From Mycolicibacterium diernhoferi (GTDB taxonomy: Bacteria; Actinomycetota; Actinomycetes; Mycobacteriales; Mycobacteriaceae): DNA of 64,000 bases. How positions within the stretch are numbered: the first letter of the stretch is position 1; each line of letters begins with the position of its first letter. The stretch lies in assembly GCF_019456655.1 (NCBI RefSeq), contig NZ_CP080332.1, positions 5,270,001 to 5,334,000 of the forward strand, read 5' to 3'. The translations under genes were made by a program, and so were the position numbers. This document shows, piece by piece, positions 35,085 to 44,290 of this stretch. The notes beneath the pieces were generated by a model, which saw only the letters and a program-made list of their open reading frames with translations, did not search any database and was not told where the DNA came from.

Positions 35085-36563
35085 GTGAGCGCCGGAGGCG
35101 GCCCGTCGACCGACTCCACCACTCCCCAGGGCCGGGCTGACTTCGTCGTCGTCGCCAACCGGCTGCCCGTCGACCAGGTAGTGCTGCCCGACGGTTCCAC
35201 CACCTGGAAGCGCAGCCCTGGTGGCCTGGTCACCGCGCTGGAACCGATCCTGCGCAAACAGCGCGGAGCCTGGATCGGCTGGCCCGGCGTCGCCGACGAC
35301 CGCGTGGACGAGCACGACGAGGACCCGATCGTCCAGGACGATCTGCAACTGTTCCCGGTGCGGCTGTCCGCCGAGGACGTGGCGTTGTACTACGAGGGCT
35401 TCTCGAACGCCACGCTGTGGCCGCTGTATCACGACGTCATCGTCAAACCGCAGTACCACCGGGAATGGTGGGACCGCTACGTCGAGGTCAACCGGCGCTT
35501 CGCCGAGGCGACCTCACGCTCGGCCGCGCCCGGGGCCACCGTCTGGATCCAGGACTACCAGCTGCAGTTGGTGCCCAAGATGCTGCGCATGCTGCGCCCG
35601 GACCTGACCATCGGGTTCTTCCTGCACATCCCGTTCCCGCCGGTCGAGCTGTTCATGCAGATGCCGTGGCGCACCGAGATCATCGAGGGCCTGCTCGGTG
35701 CCGACCTGGTCGGGTTCCACCTGGCCGGCGGCGCGCAGAACTTCCTGATCCTGGCCCGCCGGCTGATCGGCGCCCACACCTCGCGCGCCTCCATCGGCGT
35801 GCGCTCCCGCTTCGGCGAGGTGCAGGTCGGGTTCCGCACCGTCAAGGTCGGCGCCTTCCCGATCTCGATCGATTCGGCCGAACTGGACCGCAAGGCCCGC
35901 GCCAAGAGCATCCGGCAGCGGGCCCGCCAGATCCGCACCGAATTGGGCAACCCCCGCAAGCTCCTGCTGGGTGTGGACCGGCTGGACTACACGAAGGGCA
36001 TCGACGTCCGGCTCAAGGCCTTCTCCGAACTACTGGAGCAGAACCGCGCCGACCGCAGCGATACGGTGCTGGTGCAGCTGGCCACCCCCAGCCGGGAGCG
36101 GGTGGAGAGCTACATCGAGATGCGCGAGGACATCGAGCGCCAGGTCGGCCACATCAACGGCGAGTACGGCGAGGTCGGCCATCCGGTCGTGCACTATCTG
36201 CACCGGCCGGTCCCGCGCGATGACCTGATCGCATTCTTCGTCGCCGCCGACGTCATGCTGGTCACTCCGCTGCGCGACGGCATGAATCTGGTGGCCAAGG
36301 AGTACGTGGCGTGCCGCAGCGACCTCGGCGGCGCACTCGTGCTCTCCGAGTTCACCGGCGCCGCAGCCGAACTCCGGCAGGCCTACCTGTGCAACCCGCA
36401 CCATACCGACGGCGTCCGGGACGCCATCGAGGAGGCACTGAACCAGACCGTCGAGGAGGGCAGGCGCCGGATGCGGGCACTGCGCCGCCAGGTGCTGGCC
36501 CACGACGTGGACCGCTGGGCCCGGTCCTTCCTGGACGCGCTGTCCACCGCCAAATCGGACTAG
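35085..36563 (+). CDS. otsA: Trehalose-6-phosphate synthase
   Basis: A 492-residue GT20 glycosyltransferase that joins glucose from UDP- or ADP-glucose to glucose-6-phosphate. Visible motifs are [33 protein letters not shown] and [11 protein letters not shown]. The active-site loop is [15 protein letters not shown]. The GTG start immediately follows the small gene. OtsA is the main de novo trehalose route in mycobacteria, feeding cell-wall trehalose mycolates. It lies next to mce4 as in M. tuberculosis (Rv3490). The last 79 bp before the convergent mam4B hold no clear terminator. Confidence 0.95.
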   Translation: MSAGGGPSTDSTTPQGRADFVVVANRLPVDQVVLPDGSTTWKRSPGGLVTALEPILRKQRGAWIGWPGVADDRVDEHDEDPIVQDDLQLFPVRLSAEDVALYYEGFSNATLWPLYHDVIVKPQYHREWWDRYVEVNRRFAEATSRSAAPGATVWIQDYQLQLVPKMLRMLRPDLTIGFFLHIPFPPVELFMQMPWRTEIIEGLLGADLVGFHLAGGAQNFLILARRLIGAHTSRASIGVRSRFGEVQVGFRTVKVGAFPISIDSAELDRKARAKSIRQRARQIRTELGNPRKLLLGVDRLDYTKGIDVRLKAFSELLEQNRADRSDTVLVQLATPSRERVESYIEMREDIERQVGHINGEYGEVGHPVVHYLHRPVPRDDLIAFFVAADVMLVTPLRDGMNLVAKEYVACRSDLGGALVLSEFTGAAAELRQAYLCNPHHTDGVRDAIEEALNQTVEEGRRRMRALRRQVLAHDVDRWARSFLDALSTAKSD

Positions 36564-36642
36564 CCACCGCGCCGAGGCCGAGATCGACGAAATCGCGCCG
36601 CTTCCTCGGACTCTCGCGCCGGTCTGTTCGTTCGGGCGGGGA

Positions 36643-37128
36643 TCAGATGGGCGTGATGTAGCTGATCAGCCACTTGCCGTCGATCTTCTGGTAGTCGACG
36701 CGCAGCCGGCTGCCGTCGTACACCGGCTGCTCCGCCTTGTCTGTGACGGTGCGGTTCATGAACACCAGCACCGAAGCCGACTCCCGCTGCGCGTCCAGCA
36801 GTCCGGCGCCGACCGCATGAGCCTGGCTGATGACCTGGCGTTCGCGGGCCTGCGGAATGATGTCGCGGGCCGCGCGGTCCTCGAACTCGCGGCGGTACTC
36901 CGGCGTCAGCAGCGTCGCGGCCTCGGTGAGGCTGCGCTCGACGGTCTGGAAGTCGTAGCCGAATACCTGTGGAATCTGCGCGATGGCCAGCGCCGGCAGT
37001 TCGGCACCGGCGGCCGCCTGGGCCCGGGCCTGCACCCGGTCCCAATACAGCGTCCCGGCAAGCGCACTCAACGCGATCAGACCGATCGAGAACACCGCGA
37101 CGGCCAATTGGAGCAGTCTGGCGCGCAT
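36643..37128 (-). CDS. mam4B: Mce-associated membrane protein Mam4B
   Basis: A 161-residue protein with one N-terminal membrane helix (about residues 5-27) and a periplasmic domain. The Mce-associated pattern is seen in RDIIPQAR, SVLVFMNRTVTD and LRVDYQKIDGKWLISYI. It is the last gene of the mce4 operon and corresponds to Rv3492c. Mam proteins are thought to stabilise the Mce transporter complex. The ATG overlaps the mam4A stop (ATGA). Confidence 0.9.
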   Translation of the reverse strand: MRARLLQLAVAVFSIGLIALSALAGTLYWDRVQARAQAAAGAELPALAIAQIPQVFGYDFQTVERSLTEAATLLTPEYRREFEDRAARDIIPQARERQVISQAHAVGAGLLDAQRESASVLVFMNRTVTDKAEQPVYDGSRLRVDYQKIDGKWLISYITPI

Positions 37129-37823
37129 CAGTTTCCACCCTCGGGGTACTTCAGGTCGTAGCCGGTCATGTGACCGTTGTCGTCCTCGCGCACGATCACC
37201 CGCATCCGGTAGGGCTGCGACGGCTTGTTGACCCCGTCGATATCGGTCACGGTGACCCGCACCGAGACGAGAACCGCGGCGGTGCCCCCGGTTTCATCGA
37301 TCTTCTCCAGCGCCGCACCACTGATGACCGCCTCCGAGGTGGCGTTGGTGTCCCGGAAGATCGCCTTCAGGTTGTCGACGTTGTTGTTCTGGCTCAACAT
37401 GTCCCGCAGCGGGCCGCTGGTGCCGTCCACGAACCGGTTGACGCTCTCGTCGATGCTCTCCTGGTCGTAGCTGAACATGTTCATCACGGTCTGCGACGCG
37501 GTGTCCACGAAACGCTGCTGGCGGGCCTGCACGGCCTCGGCATCGCGGTGCTGCACCCACAGCACGGCCACCACCGTCACCAGCGCGATCGCCGCGATCA
37601 GGGCGGCGGCCACACCGACCTGGACCACCCGGGCGACATGCGGCCGGCGCGGCGGCAGCGGGCCGAGCGGTGCCGGGGTCGGCGGCGCGGCGGGCTTGGC
37701 CACCGGGGCACTGACGTGGCGCACCGCCTGCTCGGGCACCTGCGCGGGTACACCGACCGGACCGGCCGCACGGAACGCACGCCTACGAGCCGGCCTTGTC
37801 GTGGCCGGTTCCTGCTCAACCAT
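37128..37823 (-). CDS. mam4A: Mce-associated membrane protein Mam4A
   Basis: A 231-residue protein. The cytoplasmic N-terminus (about 60 residues) is Pro/Ala/Arg-rich. A membrane helix (VAAALIAAIALVTVVAVLWV, about 70-89) precedes a periplasmic domain ending in YRMRVIVREDDNGHM. It shares the SYDQESIDESVNRFVDGTSG segment typical of Mce-associated proteins and matches Rv3493c by position. It starts directly after mce4F, and probably assists assembly of the Mce4 complex. Confidence 0.9.
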   Translation of the reverse strand: MVEQEPATTRPARRRAFRAAGPVGVPAQVPEQAVRHVSAPVAKPAAPPTPAPLGPLPPRRPHVARVVQVGVAAALIAAIALVTVVAVLWVQHRDAEAVQARQQRFVDTASQTVMNMFSYDQESIDESVNRFVDGTSGPLRDMLSQNNNVDNLKAIFRDTNATSEAVISGAALEKIDETGGTAAVLVSVRVTVTDIDGVNKPSQPYRMRVIVREDDNGHMTGYDLKYPEGGN

Positions 37824-39590
37824 CTACACCCGTCCTGGCGCCATCATCAGATCCACCCAATTCTCCGCGGGAGTGAACTCGTCGCTACCGGGGGCGAACA
37901 CCCCGGTACCGCCGCTCGCCGGATCGGCGAACACACCCGTCTTCGGATCGTAGGTGGTGGTCAACGAAGCACTGGCCAGGGGCTGTTCAGCCGGCATCGG
38001 AGCCGGAGCGGGGGCCGGCGCCGGTGCGGGCGGGGGCAGCAGGCCCCCGGGCGGGGGTACCAGTGCCGGGTCCGCCGACCCCGGGGGCCGGTAGACCGGC
38101 GTGCCCGGCGGCAGCGGCGGCATCGGCGCCGTCCGGCCGTACGGTGGGAGCACCTGGTCCGGCGGGGCGTGGAACGGCCACGGCGGCGCCGGCGGATTGT
38201 TGTTCGGCGGCACCGGGTTCGGGAACGGCGCGTGCGGGGCCGGACCGGGACCCGGCTGCACGCCCGGGGGCAGCTGCACCGCGGGTGCGCCCGGGTCATA
38301 GTCGGCGGCCGGCGGGATGTTCGGGAACTTGTTCGGCGGCGTGATGTTACGCGGATCGGTGACCGGGGTGTCATAGGGCACCGGCGGTCCCCGCCACGGG
38401 TTGCTGCCGATCGGCACGAACCCGACCGGGTCGCGGCACAGCTGCACGGTCGGTGCCCGCTTGCCGGGGACCTCCTGGCACGGATAGTTGCGTGCGCCGC
38501 GCACCGCGGCGGGATCGTTCTGCGCGGCCTTGCAGTACAGGTCGGTGGGCAACTCGCGCACCGTGGTGTCGGCCGGCGTGCGGATCTCGGTGGCCGGGAT
38601 GAAGCCCACGTTGCAGGGTGGCGGGTCACCGAGGGCGATCTTGAAGTCCAGCTTGGCGCCCTCGTCGGCGGGCAGGCCGCCGCCGACGGTCAGCAGCGCG
38701 GCCATCAGCGCCGGGAAGATCACCAGCGCCTGCTCGATGGACTTGTTGTAGATGACGCCGATCCGGCCGAAGTTGGCCAGGTTCGCCGCCAGCACCGGGA
38801 AGGTCGGACGGATTCCGGCGAAGGTCGTGCTCGCCTCCGCCGCCGCGCCCGGCGCGGTCTGCAGCACCGAGCGAAACTGCGGATCGGCATTGGACAGCTC
38901 GCTGGTGAACCGGGCCAGGCCGTCGGCCGCGGACCGGATACCGTCACCGGCGCGAATCTGGGCGTCCAGCAACGGTCCGGCCTGATCGATCAGAGCCACG
39001 GTCTGCGGAGCGCTCGCGTTGGCCTCGTCGACCAGCAGCCGCGCCGACTGGATCAGTCGGGCCAACTCGGGTCCGGATCCGTTGAAAGCCTTGAACGTCT
39101 CGGAGAGGACGTCCTGAATCCGGGTGTCCCCCAGACTGCTCACCAGATCGTCGGCTTCGGCCAGCAGACCGGCGATGTCCTGACCGATCGCGGTGCGGTC
39201 GACCCCGATGTTGGCGCCGTCGTGCAGCAGGTCCGGACTCGGATCCTCCGGCGGCACCAGGTCGATGTACTGCTCGCCGACCGCCGACACGCTCTTGACG
39301 GTCGCGGTGACATTGCCCGGTACGTCGGTGTCGGTGTTCAGCCGCATGTTCGCGACCACTCCGTCGTCGGTCAGACCCACCGACTCGACGCGGCCGATGG
39401 TGACGCCGCGGTAGGTGACGTTCGCGTTCTGGTACAGACCGCCGCCGGCCACGAAATCGGCGGTGACCATGTAGGTTCCGATGCCCAGCTTCGCCGGCAC
39501 GTGCAGGTAAAACGCCGAGATCGCGGTCACGGTGAGCACCGTGACGAGCGCGAAGATCGACAGCTGAATCCGCGTCAACCGGTCCCGCAT
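37824..39590 (-). CDS. mce4F: Mce4F, sterol-import substrate-binding protein
   Basis: A 588-residue Mce protein. An N-terminal membrane helix (about 8-28) leads to the MCE domain (GTYMVTADFVAGGGLYQNANVTYRG-like segment). A long helical needle domain follows with repeated hydrophobic heptads. The C-terminal about 190 residues are strongly Pro-rich (PPGVQPGPGPAP, PPAPAPAPAPAP), likely spanning or contacting the cell wall. It is one of six Mce subunits forming the periplasmic conduit of the cholesterol importer. Its start overlaps the mce4E stop by one base. A GVFADPASGGTGVF segment near the end is not Pro-rich. Confidence 0.94.
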   Translation of the reverse strand: MRDRLTRIQLSIFALVTVLTVTAISAFYLHVPAKLGIGTYMVTADFVAGGGLYQNANVTYRGVTIGRVESVGLTDDGVVANMRLNTDTDVPGNVTATVKSVSAVGEQYIDLVPPEDPSPDLLHDGANIGVDRTAIGQDIAGLLAEADDLVSSLGDTRIQDVLSETFKAFNGSGPELARLIQSARLLVDEANASAPQTVALIDQAGPLLDAQIRAGDGIRSAADGLARFTSELSNADPQFRSVLQTAPGAAAEASTTFAGIRPTFPVLAANLANFGRIGVIYNKSIEQALVIFPALMAALLTVGGGLPADEGAKLDFKIALGDPPPCNVGFIPATEIRTPADTTVRELPTDLYCKAAQNDPAAVRGARNYPCQEVPGKRAPTVQLCRDPVGFVPIGSNPWRGPPVPYDTPVTDPRNITPPNKFPNIPPAADYDPGAPAVQLPPGVQPGPGPAPHAPFPNPVPPNNNPPAPPWPFHAPPDQVLPPYGRTAPMPPLPPGTPVYRPPGSADPALVPPPGGLLPPPAPAPAPAPAPMPAEQPLASASLTTTYDPKTGVFADPASGGTGVFAPGSDEFTPAENWVDLMMAPGRV

Positions 39591-40753
39591 TACGGCGTCC
39601 CCTCGTGCTGCGTCGCCGTTCCGGGCGGGATCTTGAACGGGTCGGCGGCCTGTCCGGACAGGTTCGCCAGCGCGCCGGTCAGGAAGTCCGGCGGGTTGAG
39701 GACCTCGTCGAGATGCTTCATGTTCGGGTCGAAGAACGACGTGGTGAACATGGATTCGCCGAAGCGTCGTGCCGTCAGGTCGAAGGTCGCGAACACGTTC
39801 AGGTAGTCACCGCGCACCGCATTGCGCAGGTACTTGTAGTGGAACGGGAACGTCGGCAGGAACTCCAGGTCCTTGATCAGATCGTCGCCGTTGTCGTTGA
39901 ACGCCTTGATCAGCGGGTACAGGTCCAACATGTCGGCGGCGAAATCCGCCTTGGTCTCCGACAGTATCCGGGAACCGACGACAGCGAACTTCTGCAGTGC
40001 GGCGAACGCGGAGACGATGTTGTCCCGGTTGTCGTTGAGCACCTTCAGCGCATTGGGCAGGCTGTCCAGGGTGCGGCCCACATTGTCCTTGCTGCGGGCC
40101 AGGATTCCGGCGAACCGGTTCAGACCCTCGGCGGCGGTGATGATGTCATCGGTCTGCTGGTCCAGGGAAGCGGTCAGCTCGGCCAGTCTGGGCAGCAGAC
40201 CGGCGAAGCTCTCGGTGCGGCCGGCGACCGCAAGGTGCGCCTCGTCCATGATGTCTTGCAGCGCACCGAGGTTGCCCTTGTTGACCACCACACCGAGCGA
40301 GGACAGCACCTCTTCGGTGGTGGGGTAACGGCCGATGCTGCCCGACGGGATGTGCGAACCCTGCTTCAGCTTGCCGACCGGCTTGGCCATCGGCTCGGCG
40401 AGCTGGACATGCTGAGATCCCAGCAGCGAGGTCTGGGCGACGGTGGCGGTGGCGTTCTCCGGCAGGTCGACGTTGCTGTCCAGTGACAACTGCACCGCGG
40501 CGTAGAACGTGCCGTCGGGCCGCTGGACGGCCTCGATCCCGGACACGCTGCCGACGGTGACGTCGTCGAGCATGACCGGCGAGTTCTGCGGCAGGGTCGC
40601 CACATCGGGCAGTTCCACGGTGATCCGGTAGGAACCCGGGCCGTGCCCGGCGGTGCCCGGCATGTTCAGCGAGTTCAGCCCGCCGAACTGACAGCCGGCC
40701 AGCATCAGCGCACCGGTTCCCAGCGCGGCGCTACGCAACAGGATGCGGGTCAT
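39590..40753 (-). CDS. mce4E: Mce4E lipoprotein (LprN type)
   Basis: A 387-residue lipoprotein: the signal peptide ends in lipobox LAGC with Cys21, as in the E subunit of every Mce operon. The MCE domain begins about residue 42 (SYRITVELPDVATLPQNSPV) and is followed by the helical domain (DQQTDDIITAAEGLNRFAG). It anchors to the outer leaflet of the plasma membrane and forms part of the heterohexameric Mce4 tunnel. The ATG at 40753 overlaps the mce4D stop (ATGA). The frame continues upstream only as a shadow of mce4D. Confidence 0.94.
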   Translation of the reverse strand: MTRILLRSAALGTGALMLAGCQFGGLNSLNMPGTAGHGPGSYRITVELPDVATLPQNSPVMLDDVTVGSVSGIEAVQRPDGTFYAAVQLSLDSNVDLPENATATVAQTSLLGSQHVQLAEPMAKPVGKLKQGSHIPSGSIGRYPTTEEVLSSLGVVVNKGNLGALQDIMDEAHLAVAGRTESFAGLLPRLAELTASLDQQTDDIITAAEGLNRFAGILARSKDNVGRTLDSLPNALKVLNDNRDNIVSAFAALQKFAVVGSRILSETKADFAADMLDLYPLIKAFNDNGDDLIKDLEFLPTFPFHYKYLRNAVRGDYLNVFATFDLTARRFGESMFTTSFFDPNMKHLDEVLNPPDFLTGALANLSGQAADPFKIPPGTATQHEGTP

Positions 40754-42168
40754 CCGCCTGCCCCTTCCGTCGTCGGAGCGTCGGGTCCGGGAGCCGCTCC
40801 GGCCGGCGACATTTGGCCCGGAGCCGCTCCGGCCGGCGACATTTGGCTCGGCGCCGGCCCGGCGGGTGAAATCTGTCCGACCACCGCGGGCGGCGGCAGG
40901 ATCAGCTCGCTCAGGTTGCCTTCCGGACCGACGGTCGGCGGCGTCACGCCGGGTGCGGGCTGCCACTGCAGGTACGGCACCGGGGTGCGGGCCTTGGCTT
41001 CGGTGGCCGGGGTGTCGTAGATGATCTGACCCTTGTAGGCGGTGATGCTGTCGACCGGGTGCAGCAGCATCGGCGGGTAGTTCATCGTGATGCGCTTGAG
41101 CACCGGGCCCATCCGCTGGCGGCAGATCTCGGCGCGCTTGTAGTTGTCCGGTGACGCACCGGTGTCGAAGGTGCCGCCACAGATGAACTGCACCGGGTTG
41201 GCGAAGTTGGGCAGCGACAGCAGACCGCCGACGGTGCCCTGGGCCGGGTTGTAGATGTTGTAGAAGTTGGCCAGACCGTTGGGCGTGATGTGCAGGATCT
41301 GCTCGATGTCATCACTGTGGTCGGTGAGGATCTGGGTGAAATCGGCCAGTTTCCCGACCGACTCGATCAGTTCCCCGTTCGACTCGCCGAGCAGTCCCTT
41401 CACGTCACCGAGCGCCTGGTTGAGCACCCCGAGGGTGTTGTCCAGATCCTGCGAACTGGAGGCCAGCACCTGCGACACCGAGGACACGTGATTGGTGAAC
41501 TGCACGATCTGTTCGTTGCTGTTGGCCAGCGCGTCGACCAGCACCTGCAGGTTGCGCACGGTGCCGAACAGGTCGGTCCGCGAATCACCCAACCGGCCTG
41601 CGGTCTGGGACAGCTCACGCAGTGCCTGGCGGAAGGAGTCGCCGTTCCCGTCGAACGTGTCGGCGGCCTGGTTGACGAACGCGGTCAGCGGCCCTTGGAC
41701 CCCGCCCTCCTTGGGGCCGAGTTGCGCGCTGAGCGCGGTGAGCTGCTCCTTGACCTCGTCCCATTCCACCGGGACGGCGGTACGGTCCATACCGATCTCG
41801 GCGCCCGAGGCCATCACGTCGCCACCGGTGTAGGCCGGCGTCAGCTGAACGAACCTGGCCGACACCAGGTTCGGCGCGATGATCAGTGCCCGCGCGTCGG
41901 CGGGCACCCGCACGTCACCCTGCACCGTCATGCTGATCTTGACGTCGGTGGCCCGCGGTTCGATGGCGTCGATGCGCCCGACCGGGACCCCGACCACGCG
42001 CACCTCGTCACCCGGGTACAGCCCGACCGCCGTCGGGAAGTAGGCGACGATCTTGTTGCCCCCGCGGTTCGGCCACACCAGGTACACGCCGACGGCCAGC
42101 AGCACCGCCAACGCGACCGCGATGATGCCGCGCAGCCACTTGGATTTCTTCGGATCAGTTTGGGTCAC
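40750..42168 (-). CDS. mce4D: Mce4D, sterol-import Mce protein
   Basis: A 472-residue Mce subunit. An N-terminal membrane helix (GIIAVALAVLLAVGVYLV, about 14-31) is followed by the MCE domain (IVAYFPTAVGLYPGDEVRV). A helical domain follows, then a C-terminal Pro/Ala tail. The tail carries tandem decapeptides QMSPAGAAPG encoded by two 30-bp repeats (40791-40850), plus a degenerate third copy. The GTG start overlaps the mce4C stop (GTGA). Function as part of the Mce4 cholesterol channel comes from family knowledge. Confidence 0.94.
   Translation of the reverse strand: MTQTDPKKSKWLRGIIAVALAVLLAVGVYLVWPNRGGNKIVAYFPTAVGLYPGDEVRVVGVPVGRIDAIEPRATDVKISMTVQGDVRVPADARALIIAPNLVSARFVQLTPAYTGGDVMASGAEIGMDRTAVPVEWDEVKEQLTALSAQLGPKEGGVQGPLTAFVNQAADTFDGNGDSFRQALRELSQTAGRLGDSRTDLFGTVRNLQVLVDALANSNEQIVQFTNHVSSVSQVLASSSQDLDNTLGVLNQALGDVKGLLGESNGELIESVGKLADFTQILTDHSDDIEQILHITPNGLANFYNIYNPAQGTVGGLLSLPNFANPVQFICGGTFDTGASPDNYKRAEICRQRMGPVLKRITMNYPPMLLHPVDSITAYKGQIIYDTPATEAKARTPVPYLQWQPAPGVTPPTVGPEGNLSELILPPPAVVGQISPAGPAPSQMSPAGAAPGQMSPAGAAPGPDAPTTEGAGG
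40791..40850 (-). repeat. Two tandem 30-bp repeats in mce4D 3' end
   Basis: Two head-to-tail 30-bp units (40791-40820 and 40821-40850) differ at a single base. They encode QMSPAGAAPG twice near the Mce4D C-terminus. A third, diverged unit (ISPAGPAPSQ) adjoins. Near identity implies recent slippage or duplication and a likely site of strain variation. Confidence 0.85.
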
Positions 42169-43223
42169 GGTGACTTCGGCCTCACCAGGAGTCGTTCGGC
42201 GACCATGCCGCGCAGGTAGTCCGCGAGGCTGTCCGGCAGCTTGCCCGGCTGGAAGTAGCTGTCCAGCAGCACCTCGGCCATGGTGGCCGGCGGCAGGCCG
42301 TACAGGTTGATCTGGAAGCCGGGTCCCGAACCGACCACCTCACCGAGTGCGGTCGCGTACGGCGGCAGGCGGCGCAGCGCCTCGCCGATGTGTTCCCGAC
42401 GCTCGAGCAGGTTGTCCATCACCTTGTTCAGGTTCTGCAGCGCCGGCAGGAACTCGCGCTTGTTGTCGGCGACGAAGCCCGAAAGCTGCTGTGAGACATC
42501 GTCGATACCGGCGATGAGAGTGCTCAGCGCCTGCCTGCGCTCATCCAGGGCGGCGAACAGCAGGTTGCCGTCGGTGATCAGCGTGTTGACCTGATCGGCG
42601 CGCTGGGCCAGGGTGTCGGACACCCGCTTGGCGTGTACCAGCAGTTGCTCCAGCGCCTCGTCCCGTTTGTTCAGGCTGCGGCTCAGATCGGTCATCCCGT
42701 CCAGGGCGCCGCGCAATTGCGGGGTGGCGTCCTTGAGGGTGTCGGTCAGCGTCTGCAGGGCCTGCTCGAAGCGCGGCTTGTCCAGCGCGGCGACATTGCT
42801 GCCGAGGTCCTGCAGCGCGGTGTTGAGCGTGTACGGAGTCGTGGTGCGGCCCACCGGGATCGACGTGGAATCACCGCTGCCGCCCGGCGTCACGGCCAGC
42901 AACTTCTGCCCCAGCACGGTGTCGGTCTTGATCGCGACCAGCGTCTGGTTGCCGATCCTGATGTCCCGGGACACGGTGAAGTCGACCCTGGCCTGGTCAC
43001 CGGCCAGCGACACATCGGTGACCGAGCCGACCTTGACGCCGGACACGGCGACGTCGTTGCCCGGGGTGATACCGCCGGCGTCGGTGAAGTACGCCTGGTA
43101 GGTGCGGCCCTGGGGATACCAGGGCAGCCCGGAGTACCCGAAGGAGACCAGCACGAGGCAGGTCACCACGAAGATCCCGAGGATCCCGGTACGAAGCGGG
43201 TTGCTGCGGTCTGGACTAGCCAT
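42165..43223 (-). CDS. mce4C: Mce4C, sterol-import Mce protein
   Basis: A 352-residue Mce subunit with an N-terminal membrane helix (GILGIFVVTCLVLVSFGY, about 13-30). The MCE domain (YQAYFTDAGGITPGNDVAVSG, about 39-118) is followed by a helical needle domain with coiled-coil character (KRDEALEQLLVHAKRVSDTL). It ends in a short basic tail, without the Pro-rich extension of Mce4D and Mce4F. The ATG overlaps the mce4B stop by 8 bp. Corresponds to Rv3497c. Confidence 0.93.
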   Translation of the reverse strand: MASPDRSNPLRTGILGIFVVTCLVLVSFGYSGLPWYPQGRTYQAYFTDAGGITPGNDVAVSGVKVGSVTDVSLAGDQARVDFTVSRDIRIGNQTLVAIKTDTVLGQKLLAVTPGGSGDSTSIPVGRTTTPYTLNTALQDLGSNVAALDKPRFEQALQTLTDTLKDATPQLRGALDGMTDLSRSLNKRDEALEQLLVHAKRVSDTLAQRADQVNTLITDGNLLFAALDERRQALSTLIAGIDDVSQQLSGFVADNKREFLPALQNLNKVMDNLLERREHIGEALRRLPPYATALGEVVGSGPGFQINLYGLPPATMAEVLLDSYFQPGKLPDSLADYLRGMVAERLLVRPKSP

Positions 43224-44253
43224 TCTCAGAACACCTACCCTTCGACGGGTCCGGCGGTCCGCCGAACGGAATCAGAAGGTCGCTACCGGCCGGCCCGTTG
43301 ACCTTCAGACGCACCGAGCAGTAGTACACGTTGAAGAAGGAGCCGTAGGCGCCGAGGGCGTTGAGCCGCATGTAATTCTCGGCCAGCGGTTCGATCACCT
43401 TGTTCACGTCGGCCTTACGCGCATCGAGCAGTTGCATGAACGGCCTGGTGTTCTCCAGCACGCCCTGCAGCGGCCGGCGCGACTCCTCCAGCATCTCGGT
43501 CAGATCGTTCTCGGCCGCGGCCAGCGGTGCGATGGCGCCGGCGATCGGGTCGCGGTTCTCGGCCAGCCCGGTGATGAGCCGCTGCAGTTCGTCGACGCTG
43601 GCGTCGAACTGGGCGCCCTTCTCGTCGATGGTGCCGAGCACGGCGTTGAGGTTGGTGACCACCTCACCGATGAGCTCATCGCGGGCGGCGAGGTTCTGGC
43701 TGAACGAGCTGGTGCTCGCGAGCATGCTCGCGACCGCACCGCCCTGGCCCTGCAGCAGCTCGATCACCGCGTTGCTGACCTCGTTGACCTTGTTGCCGTC
43801 AAGACCCTTGAGCACCGGCCGCAACCCGCCCAGCAGGGCGTCGAGATCCAGTGCGGGCTGGGTGTTGTCCTTGGAGATCGTCGCGCCGGGCGGCAGCTTC
43901 TTGAGTTCGCCGGGGCCGGAGGTGATCTCCATGTAGCGGTCACCGACCAGGTTCTCGTAGCGCACCACGGCCCGGGTGGAGGTGTAGAGCTGGTAGCGCC
44001 TGTCGACATCGAAGGCGACATCGACGGTGTTGTCCGGGTTCAGTGTCACGGCGTTGACGGTGCCGACCGGGACCCCGGCGATGCGGACATCCTGACCGGA
44101 TTTCAGCCGGGACGCCTCGGCGAACGTCGCGTGGAACGAATTGCTCGCGGAGAACCGGAACTGGCCGAAAACCACGATCAGACCGGCGGCGACCAACACC
44201 ATCGCGAGGGTGAAGACGGTGACGTTGATCAGGGTGCGCTTGTGACTGTCCAT
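43216..44253 (-). CDS. mce4B: Mce4B, sterol-import Mce protein
   Basis: A 345-residue Mce subunit: membrane helix (about 8-28, LINVTVFTLAMVLVAAGLIV), MCE domain (HATFAEASRLKSGQDVRIAG) and helical domain. The C-terminus has the Mce-B type ending FFNVYYCSVRLKVNGPAG then DPSKGRCSENG, with two cysteines. I chose ATG at 44253, which gives the family length and has GAGG about 10 bp upstream. ATG at 44301 would extend into the mce4A stop. Corresponds to Rv3498c. Confidence 0.92.
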   Translation of the reverse strand: MDSHKRTLINVTVFTLAMVLVAAGLIVVFGQFRFSASNSFHATFAEASRLKSGQDVRIAGVPVGTVNAVTLNPDNTVDVAFDVDRRYQLYTSTRAVVRYENLVGDRYMEITSGPGELKKLPPGATISKDNTQPALDLDALLGGLRPVLKGLDGNKVNEVSNAVIELLQGQGGAVASMLASTSSFSQNLAARDELIGEVVTNLNAVLGTIDEKGAQFDASVDELQRLITGLAENRDPIAGAIAPLAAAENDLTEMLEESRRPLQGVLENTRPFMQLLDARKADVNKVIEPLAENYMRLNALGAYGSFFNVYYCSVRLKVNGPAGSDLLIPFGGPPDPSKGRCSENG

Positions 44254-44290
44254 CAGCAGATGACCTCGATCTTCTTCGCGCAAGCGCTCA

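Noticed and set aside
36564..36642. Terminator between otsA and mam4B
   Set aside because: CCGAGG and CCTCGG occur but are about 30 nt apart with no tail, so the support is too weak.
36969..39806. 945-residue plus-strand open frame
   Set aside because: Shadow of mam4B, mam4A and mce4F on the other strand; composition is unlike a protein.
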